Shown: piece by piece, positions 27,478-37,945 of the stretch
Layout: the number at the start of each line of letters is the position of its first letter
How positions within the stretch are numbered: position 1 is the first letter of the stretch
Source of the DNA: Pseudescherichia vulneris NBRC 102420
Lineage (GTDB): Bacteria > Pseudomonadota > Gammaproteobacteria > Enterobacterales > Enterobacteriaceae
Length of the DNA: 64,000 nt
Direction of reading: 5' to 3'
Assembly: GCF_000759795.1 (NCBI RefSeq)
Contig: NZ_BBMZ01000023.1
Location: 24,669-88,668 of the forward strand
Notes under the pieces: model-generated
Told to the model about the DNA's origin: nothing
What the model saw: only the letters and a program-made list of their open reading frames with translations
Database searches by the model: none
Position numbers and translations under genes: made by a program

Positions 27478-28284
27478 ATGATCGACACCCTGCTGGAAGT
27501 ACGCAATCTGAGTAAAACCTTCCGCTACCGTACCGGCTGGTTCCACCGCCAGACGGTAGAGGCAGTAAAGCCGCTGAGCTTTACCCTGCGAGAGAAGCAG
27601 ACCCTGGCGATCATCGGTGAGAACGGCTCCGGTAAATCAACGCTGGCGAAGATGCTGGCGGGCATGATCGAACCGACCACTGGCGAGCTGCTGATTGACG
27701 ATAGCCCCCTGCACTACGGCGACTACTCGTTTCGCAGCCAGCGCATCCGCATGATTTTTCAGGATCCCTCAACGTCGCTGAACCCGCGCCAGCGCATCTC
27801 GCAGATCCTCGACTTTCCGCTGCGCCTGAATACGGATCTGCCGCCTGAAGCGCGGCGGCAGCGGGTGATTGAGACCCTGCGCATGGTTGGGCTGCTGCCG
27901 GATCACGTCAGCTACTATCCCCATATGCTGGCTCCCGGCCAGAAACAGCGTTTGGGGCTGGCCCGGGCGCTGATCCTGCGTCCAAAGGTGATCGTCGCGG
28001 ATGAGGCTCTGGCGTCGCTGGATATGTCGATGCGTTCGCAATTAATTAACCTGATGCTGGAATTGCAGGAGAAACAGGGTATCTCTTATATCTACGTGAC
28101 TCAGCATATCGGTATGATGAAACATATTAGCGACCAGGTCATCGTGATGCACCAGGGCGAAGTGGTCGAGCGTGGCAGCACCGCTGACGTGCTGGCCGCC
28201 CCGCTGCATGAGCTGACCCGACGCCTTATTGCCGGCCATTTTGGCGAGGCGCTGACGGCGGATGCCTGGCGAAAAGACCGCTAG
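27478..28284 (+). CDS. sapF: Sap ABC transporter ATPase SapF
   Basis: A 268-residue ABC ATPase. Walker A is GENGSGKS (about 46-53), the signature position reads LAPGQKQRLGLARAL and Walker B is VIVADEAL. Glu in the Walker B region is kept, so it should hydrolyse ATP. It begins one base after sapD and ends the operon before a strong terminator at 28326. Confidence 0.95.
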   Translation: MIDTLLEVRNLSKTFRYRTGWFHRQTVEAVKPLSFTLREKQTLAIIGENGSGKSTLAKMLAGMIEPTTGELLIDDSPLHYGDYSFRSQRIRMIFQDPSTSLNPRQRISQILDFPLRLNTDLPPEARRQRVIETLRMVGLLPDHVSYYPHMLAPGQKQRLGLARALILRPKVIVADEALASLDMSMRSQLINLMLELQEKQGISYIYVTQHIGMMKHISDQVIVMHQGEVVERGSTADVLAAPLHELTRRLIAGHFGEALTADAWRKDR

Positions 28285-28325
28285 CGCCACATGTTTGCTG
28301 CGCAGCTCGGTTCAATGACCGAGTA

Positions 28326-28352
28326 CCCCTCCCGTTCGGGAGGGGTCTTCCC
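28326..28352 (+). terminator. Terminator of the sap operon
   Basis: CCCCTCCC (28326-28333) pairs with GGGAGGGG (28338-28345) across GTTC, followed by TCTTCC. The stem is strong but the T-tract is interrupted. Confidence 0.7.
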
Positions 28353-28456
28353 CGCTGTTTATGCTTTTCTGCTATTTATTATCACCTAACAATATTTTTC
28401 CCCTCGTTAGCGTTACGCCAGGATATTGATCGCCATTTTGAGATCAAGGAAAGCCC

Positions 28457-29611
28457 ATGGAACAACGCCGTTTTTCCGGCAAAGGCCACTGGTATCATGA
28501 GACCCAGTCGAGTACCGGCCAGGCACAAGCGCTACCGTTAGTTCCCGAAGCCGCCACCGTCACCGATCGTTTTCTACTGGATCTTGTGCTACCTGAAGAG
28601 GTCATTGCCCCGTGTCAAGGCTGGCTGGAGCCTGCCCGAGCGCTCTACGACCGGCTCTTTCCCCGCAGCGTCAGCGTTAGCCGCCAGCGCACCTTCAGCG
28701 CCTACGATCGCCTGAGCACGGCCCTTACGGTAGCCCAGGTTTACGGCGTCCAGCGCCTGTGCAATCACTACGCCGCCCGCCTTGCGCCGCTGCCCGGCCC
28801 CGACTCCTCCCGGGAGAGCAACTATCGCCTGGCGCAGATCACCCAGTACGCCAGACAGCTCGCCAGCTCCCCCGAGGTGATCGACGCCAGGGCGCGGGAG
28901 CAGCTTGAAGAGGTGGGACTAACGACCTGGGACATCGTGCTGATGGATCAGATTATCGGCTTTATTGGCTTCCAGGCGCGGGTCATTGCAGCGTTTCAGG
29001 CTCTACTCTGCCAGCCCGTACGCTGGCTGCCTGGGATGGAGATGCAGCAGGATGCTGCCGCCGAACCGTTTAGTCGCCCTGAGAGCCGCTGGACACCGGG
29101 CCTTGAGCGCGTCGAGCCACACCTCGCCAGCTCGGCCCAGCTGGCGTCGCTGGCCCAGTGGCAGCCGCTGCCGGCCCTGCAAGCACTGACGCCGGTGCTG
29201 GCCCACGAGCACCTTCTGCTTAACGCCCTGGGGGAGATCGTACAGAGCGATCTGTGCGCCACGCTCGATGCCGCACTGGTGAACCTGGTAGCCCTGCTGA
29301 CGGCGCGGATTAACGGTAGCCTGGACTGCTTTAACACTCTGGCGACGTCTGCTCTACCCGACGCGCCGATCGCGGCATTGCGCAGCGGCGAACGGGCGTT
29401 AAACAGCTGGAGCCAGGCCGATCCGCAGGCGCGGGCGGTTATCCAGGCCGTACAGCTTTTGACCCGAGCGGCAGACCGCTTTAGCGCCGCTCAGTTTACT
29501 CCCCTCGTTGAACAGGGGCTTTCTCCTCAGCAGGCGGTGAATCTGCTGGCGTGGAGCGGCCTGTGCGGCTGGTTGAATCGTCTTAAAATCGCGCTGGGCG
29601 ACACGCATTAG
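28457..29611 (+). CDS. CMD/AhpD-like domain protein of unknown function
   Basis: A 384-residue protein that appears to carry two diverged alkylhydroperoxidase/carboxymuconolactone decarboxylase-like helical units. The first (about 130-190) has ITQYARQLAS, LTTWDIVLMDQIIGFIGFQARVIAAFQALL. The second (about 290-375) has LINLAWSGLCGWLNRLKIAL-type endings, including WSGLCGWLNR. No CxxC catalytic pair of true AhpD is visible, so peroxidase activity is doubtful. It could belong to the Avi_7170-like CMD family. It lies between sapF and rnb, where K-12 carries fabI. An AAGGAAAG site precedes the ATG. Confidence 0.65.
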   Translation: MEQRRFSGKGHWYHETQSSTGQAQALPLVPEAATVTDRFLLDLVLPEEVIAPCQGWLEPARALYDRLFPRSVSVSRQRTFSAYDRLSTALTVAQVYGVQRLCNHYAARLAPLPGPDSSRESNYRLAQITQYARQLASSPEVIDARAREQLEEVGLTTWDIVLMDQIIGFIGFQARVIAAFQALLCQPVRWLPGMEMQQDAAAEPFSRPESRWTPGLERVEPHLASSAQLASLAQWQPLPALQALTPVLAHEHLLLNALGEIVQSDLCATLDAALVNLVALLTARINGSLDCFNTLATSALPDAPIAALRSGERALNSWSQADPQARAVIQAVQLLTRAADRFSAAQFTPLVEQGLSPQQAVNLLAWSGLCGWLNRLKIALGDTH

Positions 29612-29689
29612 CGCGAAACAGCGCTTGAAGCGCCACCCAGAATCGCGTAAAACTGTCAGCCGCTCTTATGGCCACGAAAATATAAAATT

Positions 29690-31624
29690 ATGTTCCAGGA
29701 CAACCCGCTGCTAGCGCAGCTTAAACAGCAACTGCATTCCCAAACGCCGCGTGCGGAAGGTGTCGTTAAAGGCACCGAAAAAGGTTTTGGCTTCCTTGAA
29801 GTCGACGGACAGAAAAGCTATTTCATTCCGCCGCCGCAGATGAAGAAGGTAATGCATGGTGACCGCGTGATCGCCGTGATCCACAGTGACAAAGATCGCG
29901 AATCCGCCGAGCCGGAAGAGCTTGTCGAGCCGTTTCTGTCGCGCTTTGTCGGTAAGGTACAGAGAAAAGATGACCGTCTCTCTATCGTACCTGATCATCC
30001 GTTGTTGAAAGAGGCTATCCCCTGCCGGGCCATGCGCGGCGTGGAGCATGATTTTAAAGAGGGCGACTGGGCAGTAGCCGAGATGCGTCGCCATCCGCTG
30101 AAGGGCGATCGCGGCTTTTACGCCGAGCTGACGCAGTTTATTACCTTCGGTGATGACCACTTCGTTCCGTGGTGGGTGACCCTTGCCCGCCACAACCTGG
30201 AGAAAGAGGCACCGAACGGTGTGGCAACCGAAATGCTGGATGAAGGCCTGGAGCGTGTCGATCTTACCGCGCTGGACTTTGTCACCATCGACAGCGCCAC
30301 TACCCAAGACATGGATGATGCCCTGTTTGTCGAAACGCTGGCTGACGATAAGCTGCAGCTGACCGTCGCCATCGCCGATCCCACCGCGTGGATCGCCGAA
30401 GGCAGCAAGCTGGACAATATCGCCAAAGTACGCGCTTTCACCAACTACCTGCCGGGATTCAACATCCCGATGCTGCCGCGCGAGCTGTCTGACGACCTCT
30501 GCTCTCTGCGTCCGCAGGAGGTCCGTCCCGTGCTGGCCTGCCGCATGATCATTGCCGCTGACGGTACGATTGAAGAGGATATCACCTTCTTCGCGGCGAC
30601 CATCGAATCCAAAGCCAAGCTGGCCTATGACGAGGTCTCAGACTGGCTGGAAGGCAACGCGGGCTGGCAGCCGCCGTCAGAGGCGATTGCCAACCAGATC
30701 CGCCTCCTGCACCGCGTCTGCCTGAGCCGCAGCGCGTGGCGTACCCAGCATGCGCTGGTGTTTAAGGATCGTCCGGACTACCGCTTTGTGCTGGGTGAAA
30801 AAGGCGAGGTGCTGGATATCGTGGCCGAGCCACGCCGCATTGCTAACCGCATCGTCGAGGAGTCCATGATCTCCGCCAACATCTGTGCGGCACGCGTTCT
30901 GCGCGCTAAGCTGGGCTTCGGGATCTATAACATTCACCTCGGCATCGATCCGGCGAATGGCGAAGCGCTGGCCGCGCTGCTGAAAACGCACGGCATGCAC
31001 GTCGACGCCGAAGAGGTGCTGACCCTCGAAGGCTTCTGCAAGCTACGCCGCGAGCTTGATGCTCAGCCTTCAGGTTTCCTCGACAGCCGCATCCGCCGCT
31101 TCCAGTCTTTTGCCGAGATCAGCACCGAGCCGGGTCCTCACTTCGGTCTGGGTCTGGATGCCTACGCGACCTGGACCTCACCTATCCGTAAGTATGGCGA
31201 TATGATCAACCATCGCCTGCTGAAAGCGATTATCAAGAACGAAACCATTGCCCGTCCGCAGGATGATGCAACGGTGCAAATGGCCGAACGTCGCCGTCTT
31301 AACCGTATGGCGGAGCGTGACGTGGGTGACTGGCTCTATGCGCGCTTCCTGAAAGACAAAGCCGCCACGGATACGCGCTTTGCCGCAGAAATTATCGATA
31401 TCAGCCGCGGCGGTATGCGCGTGCGTCTGGTGGATAACGGTGCGGTCGCGTTTATTCCGGCTCCGTTCCTGCACGCCGTGCGTGATGAGATGGTGTGTAG
31501 TCAGGAGAGCGGCACGGTGACGATTAAAGGCGAAACCGTGTATAAGGTTAGCGATGTGATTGATGTCACTATCGCTGAAGTACGCATGGAGACGCGCAGC
31601 GTTATTGCCCGCCCGCTGGCCTAA
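29690..31624 (+). CDS. rnb: Exoribonuclease II
   Basis: A 644-residue RNase II, the same length as the E. coli enzyme, which degrades RNA 3' to 5'. Two N-terminal cold-shock domains (about 1-160) precede the RNB catalytic domain with [13 protein letters not shown] (catalytic Asp residues near 201-210), and an S1 domain ends the protein (about 560-640). A strong terminator follows at 31638. Confidence 0.97.
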   Translation: MFQDNPLLAQLKQQLHSQTPRAEGVVKGTEKGFGFLEVDGQKSYFIPPPQMKKVMHGDRVIAVIHSDKDRESAEPEELVEPFLSRFVGKVQRKDDRLSIVPDHPLLKEAIPCRAMRGVEHDFKEGDWAVAEMRRHPLKGDRGFYAELTQFITFGDDHFVPWWVTLARHNLEKEAPNGVATEMLDEGLERVDLTALDFVTIDSATTQDMDDALFVETLADDKLQLTVAIADPTAWIAEGSKLDNIAKVRAFTNYLPGFNIPMLPRELSDDLCSLRPQEVRPVLACRMIIAADGTIEEDITFFAATIESKAKLAYDEVSDWLEGNAGWQPPSEAIANQIRLLHRVCLSRSAWRTQHALVFKDRPDYRFVLGEKGEVLDIVAEPRRIANRIVEESMISANICAARVLRAKLGFGIYNIHLGIDPANGEALAALLKTHGMHVDAEEVLTLEGFCKLRRELDAQPSGFLDSRIRRFQSFAEISTEPGPHFGLGLDAYATWTSPIRKYGDMINHRLLKAIIKNETIARPQDDATVQMAERRRLNRMAERDVGDWLYARFLKDKAATDTRFAAEIIDISRGGMRVRLVDNGAVAFIPAPFLHAVRDEMVCSQESGTVTIKGETVYKVSDVIDVTIAEVRMETRSVIARPLA

Positions 31625-31637
31625 TTATCTCCCTGCC

Positions 31638-31676
31638 CTGTCGGCCTCGTGATATACGAGGCCGACAGCATTTTTG
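31638..31676 (+). terminator. Terminator of rnb
   Basis: A perfect 13-bp stem (31638-31650 with 31656-31668) around GATAT is followed by CATTTTTG, a textbook Rho-independent terminator. Confidence 0.9.
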
Positions 31677-31852
31677 CCCTTCCCTTCATGTAATAAATAT
31701 TCACTAATTCTGGTTTTTAGCTGAAGCAGAAATATTATAATATCGCCTGTAAAAACAGTGTGTTCCGATACTAACCGTGTGGCTTTGTCGATCTTAACGT
31801 CGTCGAATTTAAAATGGGTGAACGTAGCGCGTCGAGTGGGACAGGAGGAAGC

Positions 31853-33844
31853 ATGAAAGAGGATTTGGATCAAAAGGGGCTGTTTCGCTATCTGGGCTCA
31901 AATAGCCCATTTTGGCGACTCTCTGCCGACAGCAATACGCTACACCTTGCCACCAGTGAAAATGCCGAAGCCAGCCAGACGATAACGCTTAACGATGAGC
32001 AAGCCGAGCAGATCCGGGCGATGACGGTGATTACCTCCAGCGTGACCACCACCCTACCGCTCCTGGACCGGAAGGTGACGCTGCATCTGGTTGGCCGTAA
32101 AACCGGTAAAACAGAGTGGACGGGTACCGCCTCCTCCTGGAATGATACCTCATCCCTCGCCCAGGATTTAGTCGACGGCTTCTCCTTTGCCGAACAGGTG
32201 GTGTCTGAAGCACACTCGGCAATTGTTATTCTCGATCGCCACGGCAATATTCAGCGCTTTAATCGGCTATGCGAGGAATATACCGGGCTGTGCGAAACAG
32301 AGGTTATTGGCCATAACGTTTTTAAATTATTTATGAGCCGCAGAGAAGCGGTCGCGTCACGGCGTAACATCGCTAACTTTTTTCTGAGCGGTAACGCTTA
32401 CGAAGTTGAACGCTGGGTTAAAACCCGAAAAGGACAGCGGCTGTTTCTCTTTCGCAATAAATTTGTCCACAGTGGCAGCGGTAAAAATGAGATATATATT
32501 ATCTGCTCCGGAACGGATATTACCGAAGAGCGCCGTGCCCAGGAGCGTCTGCGCGTGCTGGCCAATACCGACACCGTCACCGGCCTGCCTAACCGCAATG
32601 CCATCAACGAGCTGACGAGCGACGCCATTGCGAAACGCGGCGATAGCCAGGTAGGTATCGTCTATCTCGATCTCGATAATTTTAAAAAGGTCAACGACGC
32701 CTACGGTCATATGTTTGGCGACCAGCTGTTGCAGGCGGTGGCGCTGGCTATTTTAAGCTGTCTGGACGAAGGCCAGGTGCTGGCAAGGCTGGGCGGCGAC
32801 GAGTTTATCGTGCTGGCGACCAAAACCTCGCAGAGCGCGCTTGAGGCGATGGCATCCCGGATCTTAACCCGGCTGCGCCAGCCCTTCCGTATTGGGCTTA
32901 TTGAAGTCTACTCGGGCTGCTCGCTGGGCATTTCGCTGGCACCCCAGCACGGTAAGGATCGAGAGACCGTGATCCGCAACGCCGATACCGCTATGTACAC
33001 CGCCAAAGAGAACGGACGCGGTAAGTTTTGTGTCTTTACCCCAGAGATGAACCAGCGTGTCTTTGAGTATCTGTGGCTCGACACGAACCTGCGCAAAGCG
33101 CTGGATGATAACCAGCTGGTGATCTACTACCAGCCCAAGGTGACCTGGCGCGGCGAGATCCGCAGTCTGGAGGCGCTGGTGCGCTGGCAGTCGCCGGAGC
33201 GCGGCCTTCTCGCCCCGACGGAGTTTATCTCCTATGCCGAGGAGTCTGGCCTGATCGTCCCGCTGGGGCGGTGGGTGATGCTGGACGTGCTGCAACAGAT
33301 TGCCAAATGGCGCGACAAGGGGCTAAACATGCGCGTCGCGGTGAACCTCTCCGCACGTCAGCTGGCTGACCAGACCCTGTTCAACGATCTCAGGCAGGCG
33401 CTTAGCGATCTTGATTTTGAATACAGCCCGATTGACGTTGAGCTAACCGAAAGCTGCCTGATTGAAAACGAAGAGGTCGCCCTGGCGGTGATTGAGCAGT
33501 TTAGCGCCCTTGGCGCGCAGGTGCATCTCGACGACTTCGGTACCGGCTACTCGTCGCTGTCGCAGCTGGCGCGTATCCCGATTGACGCCATCAAGCTTGA
33601 CCAGTCCTTTGTGCGCGACGTGCACAAGCAGTCGGTTTCGCAGTCGCTGGTTCGGGCGATCGTCGCCGTGGCGCAGGCGCTGAATTTACAGGTCATTGCC
33701 GAAGGCGTTGAGAGCGCCAAAGAGGATGCGTTTCTGACGAAGAACGGCGTCAACGAACGGCAGGGATTTCTGTTTGCTAAGCCCATGCCCGCCGCCGCCT
33801 TTGAGCGTTGGTACAAGCGTTACCAGACGCGGAAAATGCGTTAG
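31853..33844 (+). CDS. pdeR: Cyclic-di-GMP phosphodiesterase PdeR
   Basis: A 663-residue PAS-GGDEF-EAL protein, close to E. coli PdeR (YciR/Gmr). The PAS domain spans about 105-225. The GGDEF domain (about 235-400) has an intact LARLGGDEF motif. The EAL domain (about 410-655) has SLEALVRW and the LDDFGTGYSSL motif. It acts as a phosphodiesterase and as a trigger enzyme towards DgcM/MlrA in curli control. AGGAGG lies before the ATG at 31853; a start 13 residues further up is not needed. Confidence 0.93.
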   Translation: MKEDLDQKGLFRYLGSNSPFWRLSADSNTLHLATSENAEASQTITLNDEQAEQIRAMTVITSSVTTTLPLLDRKVTLHLVGRKTGKTEWTGTASSWNDTSSLAQDLVDGFSFAEQVVSEAHSAIVILDRHGNIQRFNRLCEEYTGLCETEVIGHNVFKLFMSRREAVASRRNIANFFLSGNAYEVERWVKTRKGQRLFLFRNKFVHSGSGKNEIYIICSGTDITEERRAQERLRVLANTDTVTGLPNRNAINELTSDAIAKRGDSQVGIVYLDLDNFKKVNDAYGHMFGDQLLQAVALAILSCLDEGQVLARLGGDEFIVLATKTSQSALEAMASRILTRLRQPFRIGLIEVYSGCSLGISLAPQHGKDRETVIRNADTAMYTAKENGRGKFCVFTPEMNQRVFEYLWLDTNLRKALDDNQLVIYYQPKVTWRGEIRSLEALVRWQSPERGLLAPTEFISYAEESGLIVPLGRWVMLDVLQQIAKWRDKGLNMRVAVNLSARQLADQTLFNDLRQALSDLDFEYSPIDVELTESCLIENEEVALAVIEQFSALGAQVHLDDFGTGYSSLSQLARIPIDAIKLDQSFVRDVHKQSVSQSLVRAIVAVAQALNLQVIAEGVESAKEDAFLTKNGVNERQGFLFAKPMPAAAFERWYKRYQTRKMR

Positions 33845-33956
33845 CCACTAATTAATACCGTTTGCTTATGCTTTTTTGAGATTTATTTTTTTCTCCTTCT
33901 CTTTTTACACTATTTTTAGCATCATTAAATTTATTACCCTTTCAATCAGGAGTGAC

Positions 33957-34142
33957 ATGATGGCTGACATCGACGCAAAGCAACTGGCAGCACGGATCGA
34001 TACCGTGCTCGATATTCTGGTTGCGGGTGATTACCACTCTGCCATTCATAATCTTGAAATTCTGAAGGCGGAGCTTCTGGCGCAGAACGATGCTGAACAG
34101 GCTCAGGGGCAAAACTCGCCTAAAACGCCGTGGGAAATTTAA
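33957..34142 (+). CDS. yciZ: YciZ-family small protein (DUF2525)
   Basis: A 61-residue protein close to E. coli YciZ, with the conserved core [30 protein letters not shown] (in pieces, residues 11-40) and the end PKTPWEI. No function is known. CAGGAG precedes the ATG, and a second ATG follows directly. It lies 5 bp before yciT. Confidence 0.88.
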   Translation: MMADIDAKQLAARIDTVLDILVAGDYHSAIHNLEILKAELLAQNDAEQAQGQNSPKTPWEI

Positions 34143-34147
34143 TCGCG

Positions 34148-34906
34148 ATGAATTCCCGACAACAAACTATTTTGCAGATGGTGATTGATAAAGGCCGGGT
34201 CAGCGTGACCGATCTGGCTAAAACAACCGGCGTATCGGAAGTGACTATCCGCCAGGATTTGAATACGCTGGAGAAGCAGAGCTATTTGCGCCGCACCCAC
34301 GGCTATGCGGTACCGTTGGAAAGCGACGATGTTGAAACCCGCATGCTCAATAATTTTGCCCTGAAGCGCGAGCTGGCGGAATTTGCCGCCTCCACGGTGG
34401 AGCCGGGTGAAACCATATTTATTGAAAACGGCAGCAGCAATGCGCTGCTGGCCCGTACCCTCGCTGAGCAGAAAGATATCACTATTATCACGGTGAGCAG
34501 CTATATTGCGCATCTGCTTAAAGAGACCTCCTGCGACGTGATCCTGCTCGGCGGCATCTATCAGAAGAAAAGCGAAAGCATGGTGGGACCGCTGACGCGG
34601 CAGTATATTGCGCAGGTACACTTCAGCAAGGCGTTTATTGGTATTGATGGCTGGCAGCCTGAGACCGGTTTTACTGGCCGGGACATGATGCGCGCCGACG
34701 TCGTCAATGCCGTGCTCGAAAAGGGCTGTGAAGCCATTATTTTGACCGACAGCTCAAAGTTTGGGGTGGTTCATCCCTACCCGCTTGGACAGCACCACCC
34801 TTTTAACAGGGTGATCACCGACGACAAGCTTAACGCAGCCACCCAGCGCGAGCTGGAGCAGGCTGGCGTGCATGTCGATATTGTGAAATCTCCCCGCACG
34901 CGCTAA
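34148..34906 (+). CDS. yciT: DeoR-family regulator YciT
   Basis: A 252-residue DeoR-type repressor matching E. coli YciT. The N-terminal HTH ([34 protein letters not shown] in pieces, 4-40) is followed by a DeoR sensor domain with [10 protein letters not shown] and [22 protein letters not shown]. It regulates osmotic-stress genes in E. coli; the sugar-phosphate ligand is unknown. A weak hairpin (34915-34934) follows. Confidence 0.93.
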   Translation: MNSRQQTILQMVIDKGRVSVTDLAKTTGVSEVTIRQDLNTLEKQSYLRRTHGYAVPLESDDVETRMLNNFALKRELAEFAASTVEPGETIFIENGSSNALLARTLAEQKDITIITVSSYIAHLLKETSCDVILLGGIYQKKSESMVGPLTRQYIAQVHFSKAFIGIDGWQPETGFTGRDMMRADVVNAVLEKGCEAIILTDSSKFGVVHPYPLGQHHPFNRVITDDKLNAATQRELEQAGVHVDIVKSPRTR

Positions 34907-35179
34907 CGCTTTTCTAGCCCATGAAAGTGGGCTATCTCCCTCATCTATGAGACTTTTCTGACGATTCAATTAAGACTTTTTACCTGTCTGTTCAACAGGC
35001 AAGAAGTAAAATTATGTTCAGCGATATAACAGGATGTAACTACCGCCTCGCTTCAGTTGAGCGTGGATACCAGTAACAACTGTGTAACATAATTTACGGA
35101 AAAAGACTTTAGCGTGTCATAAGCGCACTATACTTAAAGAGATTTCTTTCCGTGAATCGAAATTTCAGGAGAAAGTATT
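34907..35179 (+). other. yciT-osmB intergenic region
   Basis: The 273 bp hold a weak yciT 3' hairpin (TAGCCCA at 34915-34921 with TGGGCTA at 34928-34934) and the osmB promoters. The sigma-S-type element is annotated separately. I could not place an RcsB box with confidence. Confidence 0.45.
35128..35137 (+). promoter_or_regulatory. Sigma-S-type -10 element of osmB
   Basis: CTATACTTAA matches the extended -10 preferred by RpoS (CTATACT followed by TTAA). It lies 43 bp upstream of the osmB start and agrees with the known RpoS control of osmB. Confidence 0.7.
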
Positions 35180-35395
35180 ATGATGTTATCAAGCAAAAAA
35201 GCAGCAACTGTCGTACTGGCTGTTACACTGGCAATGTCTCTGAGCGCATGTTCCAACTGGTCTAAACGCGACCGCAACACCGCTATCGGTGCCGGTGCAG
35301 GTGCGATCGGTGGCTCTGTTCTGACCGATGGCAGCACCCTGGGTACGCTGGGTGGCGCAGCGGTTGGTGGTATTATCGGTCACCAGGTCGACTAA
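35180..35395 (+). CDS. osmB: Osmotically inducible lipoprotein OsmB
   Basis: A 71-residue lipoprotein. The signal peptide ends in the lipobox LSAC (Cys at residue 23), followed by NWSKRDRNTAIGAGAGAIGGSVLTDG and a glycine-zipper (GGAAVGGIIGHQ) end. It is a stress-induced outer-membrane or periplasmic lipoprotein under RpoS and Rcs control in E. coli. CAGGAGAAAG precedes the ATG. A terminator follows at 35493. Confidence 0.96.
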   Translation: MMLSSKKAATVVLAVTLAMSLSACSNWSKRDRNTAIGAGAGAIGGSVLTDGSTLGTLGGAAVGGIIGHQVD

Positions 35396-35492
35396 TAATA
35401 CGACGTAGCAGGTCTTTCAAGGATCGAAAACGCGTTCTGATAACGCCGTAATACTTTCTTGCAGATCTGAATGACGCAGTACGCAATATAAG

Positions 35493-35516
35493 GCCACGGC
35501 ACCGCCGTGGCTTTTT
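35493..35516 (+). terminator. Terminator downstream of osmB
   Basis: GCCACGGC (35493-35500) pairs with GCCGTGGC (35504-35511), followed by five T. It lies just before the convergent yciH stop. Confidence 0.85.
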
Positions 35517-35524
35517 ATTACTTC

Positions 35525-35851
35525 TTAGCCGCCCGCCAGTTTGACCTTCATGCCTTTGGCTTCCAGCAGCGTTTTAAGCAGATCGCGTTTGTCGCCCTGA
35601 ATTTCGATGACGCCCTCTTTCACCGATCCGCCACAGCCACACTTCTTCTTCAGCTCGGCAGCCAGCTTATTCAACGCCTCATCGTCGCCCTCGACGCCGG
35701 TAATCAGGCAGACACCCTTACCTTTACGCCCGCTGGTTTGCTTTTGAATGCGCACGATGCCATCACCTTTTGGCCGCTCAGGCGCAGCTTTAGGCTCATC
35801 AATACGCCCGGTTTCGGTGGAGTAGACTAAACGGCTGTTACTGTCCTTCAT
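35525..35851 (-). CDS. yciH: SUI1-like translation factor YciH
   Basis: A 108-residue eIF1/SUI1 homologue. The core [41 protein letters not shown] is visible in pieces from about residue 45 and ends with [14 protein letters not shown]. It discriminates against non-canonical initiation in vitro. Its start codon overlaps the pyrF stop in a TAATG junction. Confidence 0.96.
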   Translation of the reverse strand: MKDSNSRLVYSTETGRIDEPKAAPERPKGDGIVRIQKQTSGRKGKGVCLITGVEGDDEALNKLAAELKKKCGCGGSVKEGVIEIQGDKRDLLKTLLEAKGMKVKLAGG

Positions 35852-36588
35852 TATGCCTCCAGCTTCAGGGACGCATTGATTTCGCTGAGGGTCTGGGCAG
35901 GATCGGCTGACTGGGTGACCGGACGACCAATCACCATGTAGTCAACGCCCGCCGACAGCGCCTGCTGCGGCGTCATAATCCGACGCTGATCGCCCACGTC
36001 GCTGCCTTCAGGACGGATCCCCGGCGTTACCAGCTTAAACGCGTGCCCCAGCTCGCTCTTGAAGCGCACCGCCTCCTGCGCAGAGCAAACCACCCCATCC
36101 AGGCCACACTCTTTAGTCAGGCGCGCCAGGCGTTCGGCATGCTCGGCAGGCGTGCTGGTGATGCCCAGGTCGCGCAGATCGCTGGCCTCCATGCTGGTCA
36201 AAACCGTCACGGCAATGAGCAGCGGTGCATCCTTACCAAACGGCACCAGCGCCTCGCGGGCGGCGCTCATCATACGTGCTCCACCGGAGGCGTGAACGTT
36301 GACCATCCAGACGCCAAGATCGGCCGCAGCGGCGACCGCATGGGCTGCGGTATTGGGAATATCATGAAACTTCAGATCGAGAAACACGTCGAAGCCGCGC
36401 TGATGAAGCTCGTGCACGAACTGCGGCCCAAAACGGGTAAACATCTCTTTGCCTACCTTCAGGCGGCAGTCGCTGGGAGCGATGCGATCGACAAACGCCA
36501 GGGCCAGATCGCGACTGGCGTAGTCGAGAGCAACCACAACGGGAGAGTGGCACAGAGATGGGGAAGAAGATGAAGCAGTAGACGTCAT
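35851..36588 (-). CDS. pyrF: Orotidine 5'-phosphate decarboxylase
   Basis: A 245-residue enzyme that makes UMP in the last step of pyrimidine synthesis, the same length as in E. coli when started at 36588. A reading from 36645 would add 19 residues without family support. The catalytic motif [10 protein letters not shown] (about 72-81, Lys and Asp), the [10 protein letters not shown] segment and VTPGIRPEG are present. It is coupled to yciH. Confidence 0.97.
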   Translation of the reverse strand: MTSTASSSSPSLCHSPVVVALDYASRDLALAFVDRIAPSDCRLKVGKEMFTRFGPQFVHELHQRGFDVFLDLKFHDIPNTAAHAVAAAADLGVWMVNVHASGGARMMSAAREALVPFGKDAPLLIAVTVLTSMEASDLRDLGITSTPAEHAERLARLTKECGLDGVVCSAQEAVRFKSELGHAFKLVTPGIRPEGSDVGDQRRIMTPQQALSAGVDYMVIGRPVTQSADPAQTLSEINASLKLEA

Positions 36589-36769
36589 GACCAGACCTTC
36601 TTGTTGATGAGCACGCGCGGGCGCAAAAGGATAAACGGGCAGCATTCTAACTGCGGGAGGAGGAAATTGACAGGGCCTATTTTTTGCTGCCTGGCTGATT
36701 CGGCGCGGTGCTGACTGGAGACTGTGTCTATTACAGTATGTTGTAACTAAAGTGAGGCTTTTTTTTAAA

Positions 36770-37939
36770 TTACTGACCGTCGAGACCGCGAATTGGCTTC
36801 ACCGTTGACCACGCCCGACAGGAAGGACAGTGCCAGTACATCGTGAAGGCGGTAAAACCACACTTCTGACAGCGGTAGCGCGGCTTGCTGCGGATCTGCT
36901 CCCCGACCATGTCACGCAGCGCCATCAGGCTCTCTTTCGCCCGCCCCTCTTCGGCGTCGTGCAGGTGGTAATCCATCAGCTTATGGAATACACGCATCGT
37001 TGGATGCCGCTGGAGCTGACGAGTGACGGTTGCCTGGGCCTGATCCTGCCCTTCACGCTGATCGATAATCTCTGCCAGCATCAGATCGGCGGTCGCACCT
37101 ACGTTCTCCTCAACGCAGCGGGTAAGAAACTCTGCCCACTCGTCGTTTTTTCCGAGCTGGAGGTAGCAGGTCTGCAACATCTCCAGGGTTTCGCTGACCA
37201 GCTCTTTATCCTGGTCGATCACCCGCAGCAGACTCTCCATCGCTTTGGCGTAATCACCTTTGGCGATCAGCACGCGACCAATCATGATAGAGACACGAGG
37301 GCTGGTGCGATCGGCCGCAGCCCCTTTTTTCAGCAGCGCCATCGCGCGGTCCATATCGTCATTACCCATCTGCTGCAACGCAAGCTCGCAGTAAAAATGG
37401 GCAATTTCGCCGCGCTGTTTATCCTTACCAAGCTTGACCAGACGTTCAGCAACGTCGATCGCTTTCTGCCACTCGCTGGTGGCCTGATAGATCTGCAGCA
37501 GCTGCTGTAACGCCCCGATGCGAAAATCGGTTTCGTCCACCAGCTGATTAAACATATCTTCGGCACGATCGTACATGCCCGCAGCCATATAGTCGCGGCC
37601 CAGCTGCTGAACCGCCAGCAGACGCTGGTCATAGGAGAGCGAGGCGCTCTCCATCAGGGTCTGATGGATGCGGATAGCGCGATCCACCTCGCCCCGGGAG
37701 CGAAACAGGTTCCCCAGGGTGAGATGCGCCTCAACGGTGCCGGTATCCTCTTTAAGCATATCGAGGAACAGGTCTACCGCCTTGTCCTGTTGGTTACTCA
37801 GCAGGAAGTTGACGCCGGCCACGTAGTCACGCGACAGCCGGTTGGCCTCATCCTGCTTTGTTTGTTGCGCACTTCTGCGTCCCATATACCAGCCGTAGGC
37901 GGCTGCCACGGGTAACAGCAGAAACAACAGCTCCAGCAT
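36770..37939 (-). CDS. lapB: Lipopolysaccharide assembly protein LapB
   Basis: A 389-residue protein with an N-terminal membrane anchor (residues 1-20), TPR repeats over about 35-320, and a rubredoxin-like zinc domain at the C-terminus (CQKC and CPSC, about 357-375). LapB presents LpxC to the FtsH protease and so balances LPS and phospholipid synthesis. It follows lapA by 6 bp. Length matches E. coli. Confidence 0.96.
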   Translation of the reverse strand: MLELLFLLLPVAAAYGWYMGRRSAQQTKQDEANRLSRDYVAGVNFLLSNQQDKAVDLFLDMLKEDTGTVEAHLTLGNLFRSRGEVDRAIRIHQTLMESASLSYDQRLLAVQQLGRDYMAAGMYDRAEDMFNQLVDETDFRIGALQQLLQIYQATSEWQKAIDVAERLVKLGKDKQRGEIAHFYCELALQQMGNDDMDRAMALLKKGAAADRTSPRVSIMIGRVLIAKGDYAKAMESLLRVIDQDKELVSETLEMLQTCYLQLGKNDEWAEFLTRCVEENVGATADLMLAEIIDQREGQDQAQATVTRQLQRHPTMRVFHKLMDYHLHDAEEGRAKESLMALRDMVGEQIRSKPRYRCQKCGFTAFTMYWHCPSCRAWSTVKPIRGLDGQ

Positions 37940-37945
37940 AGCCTG

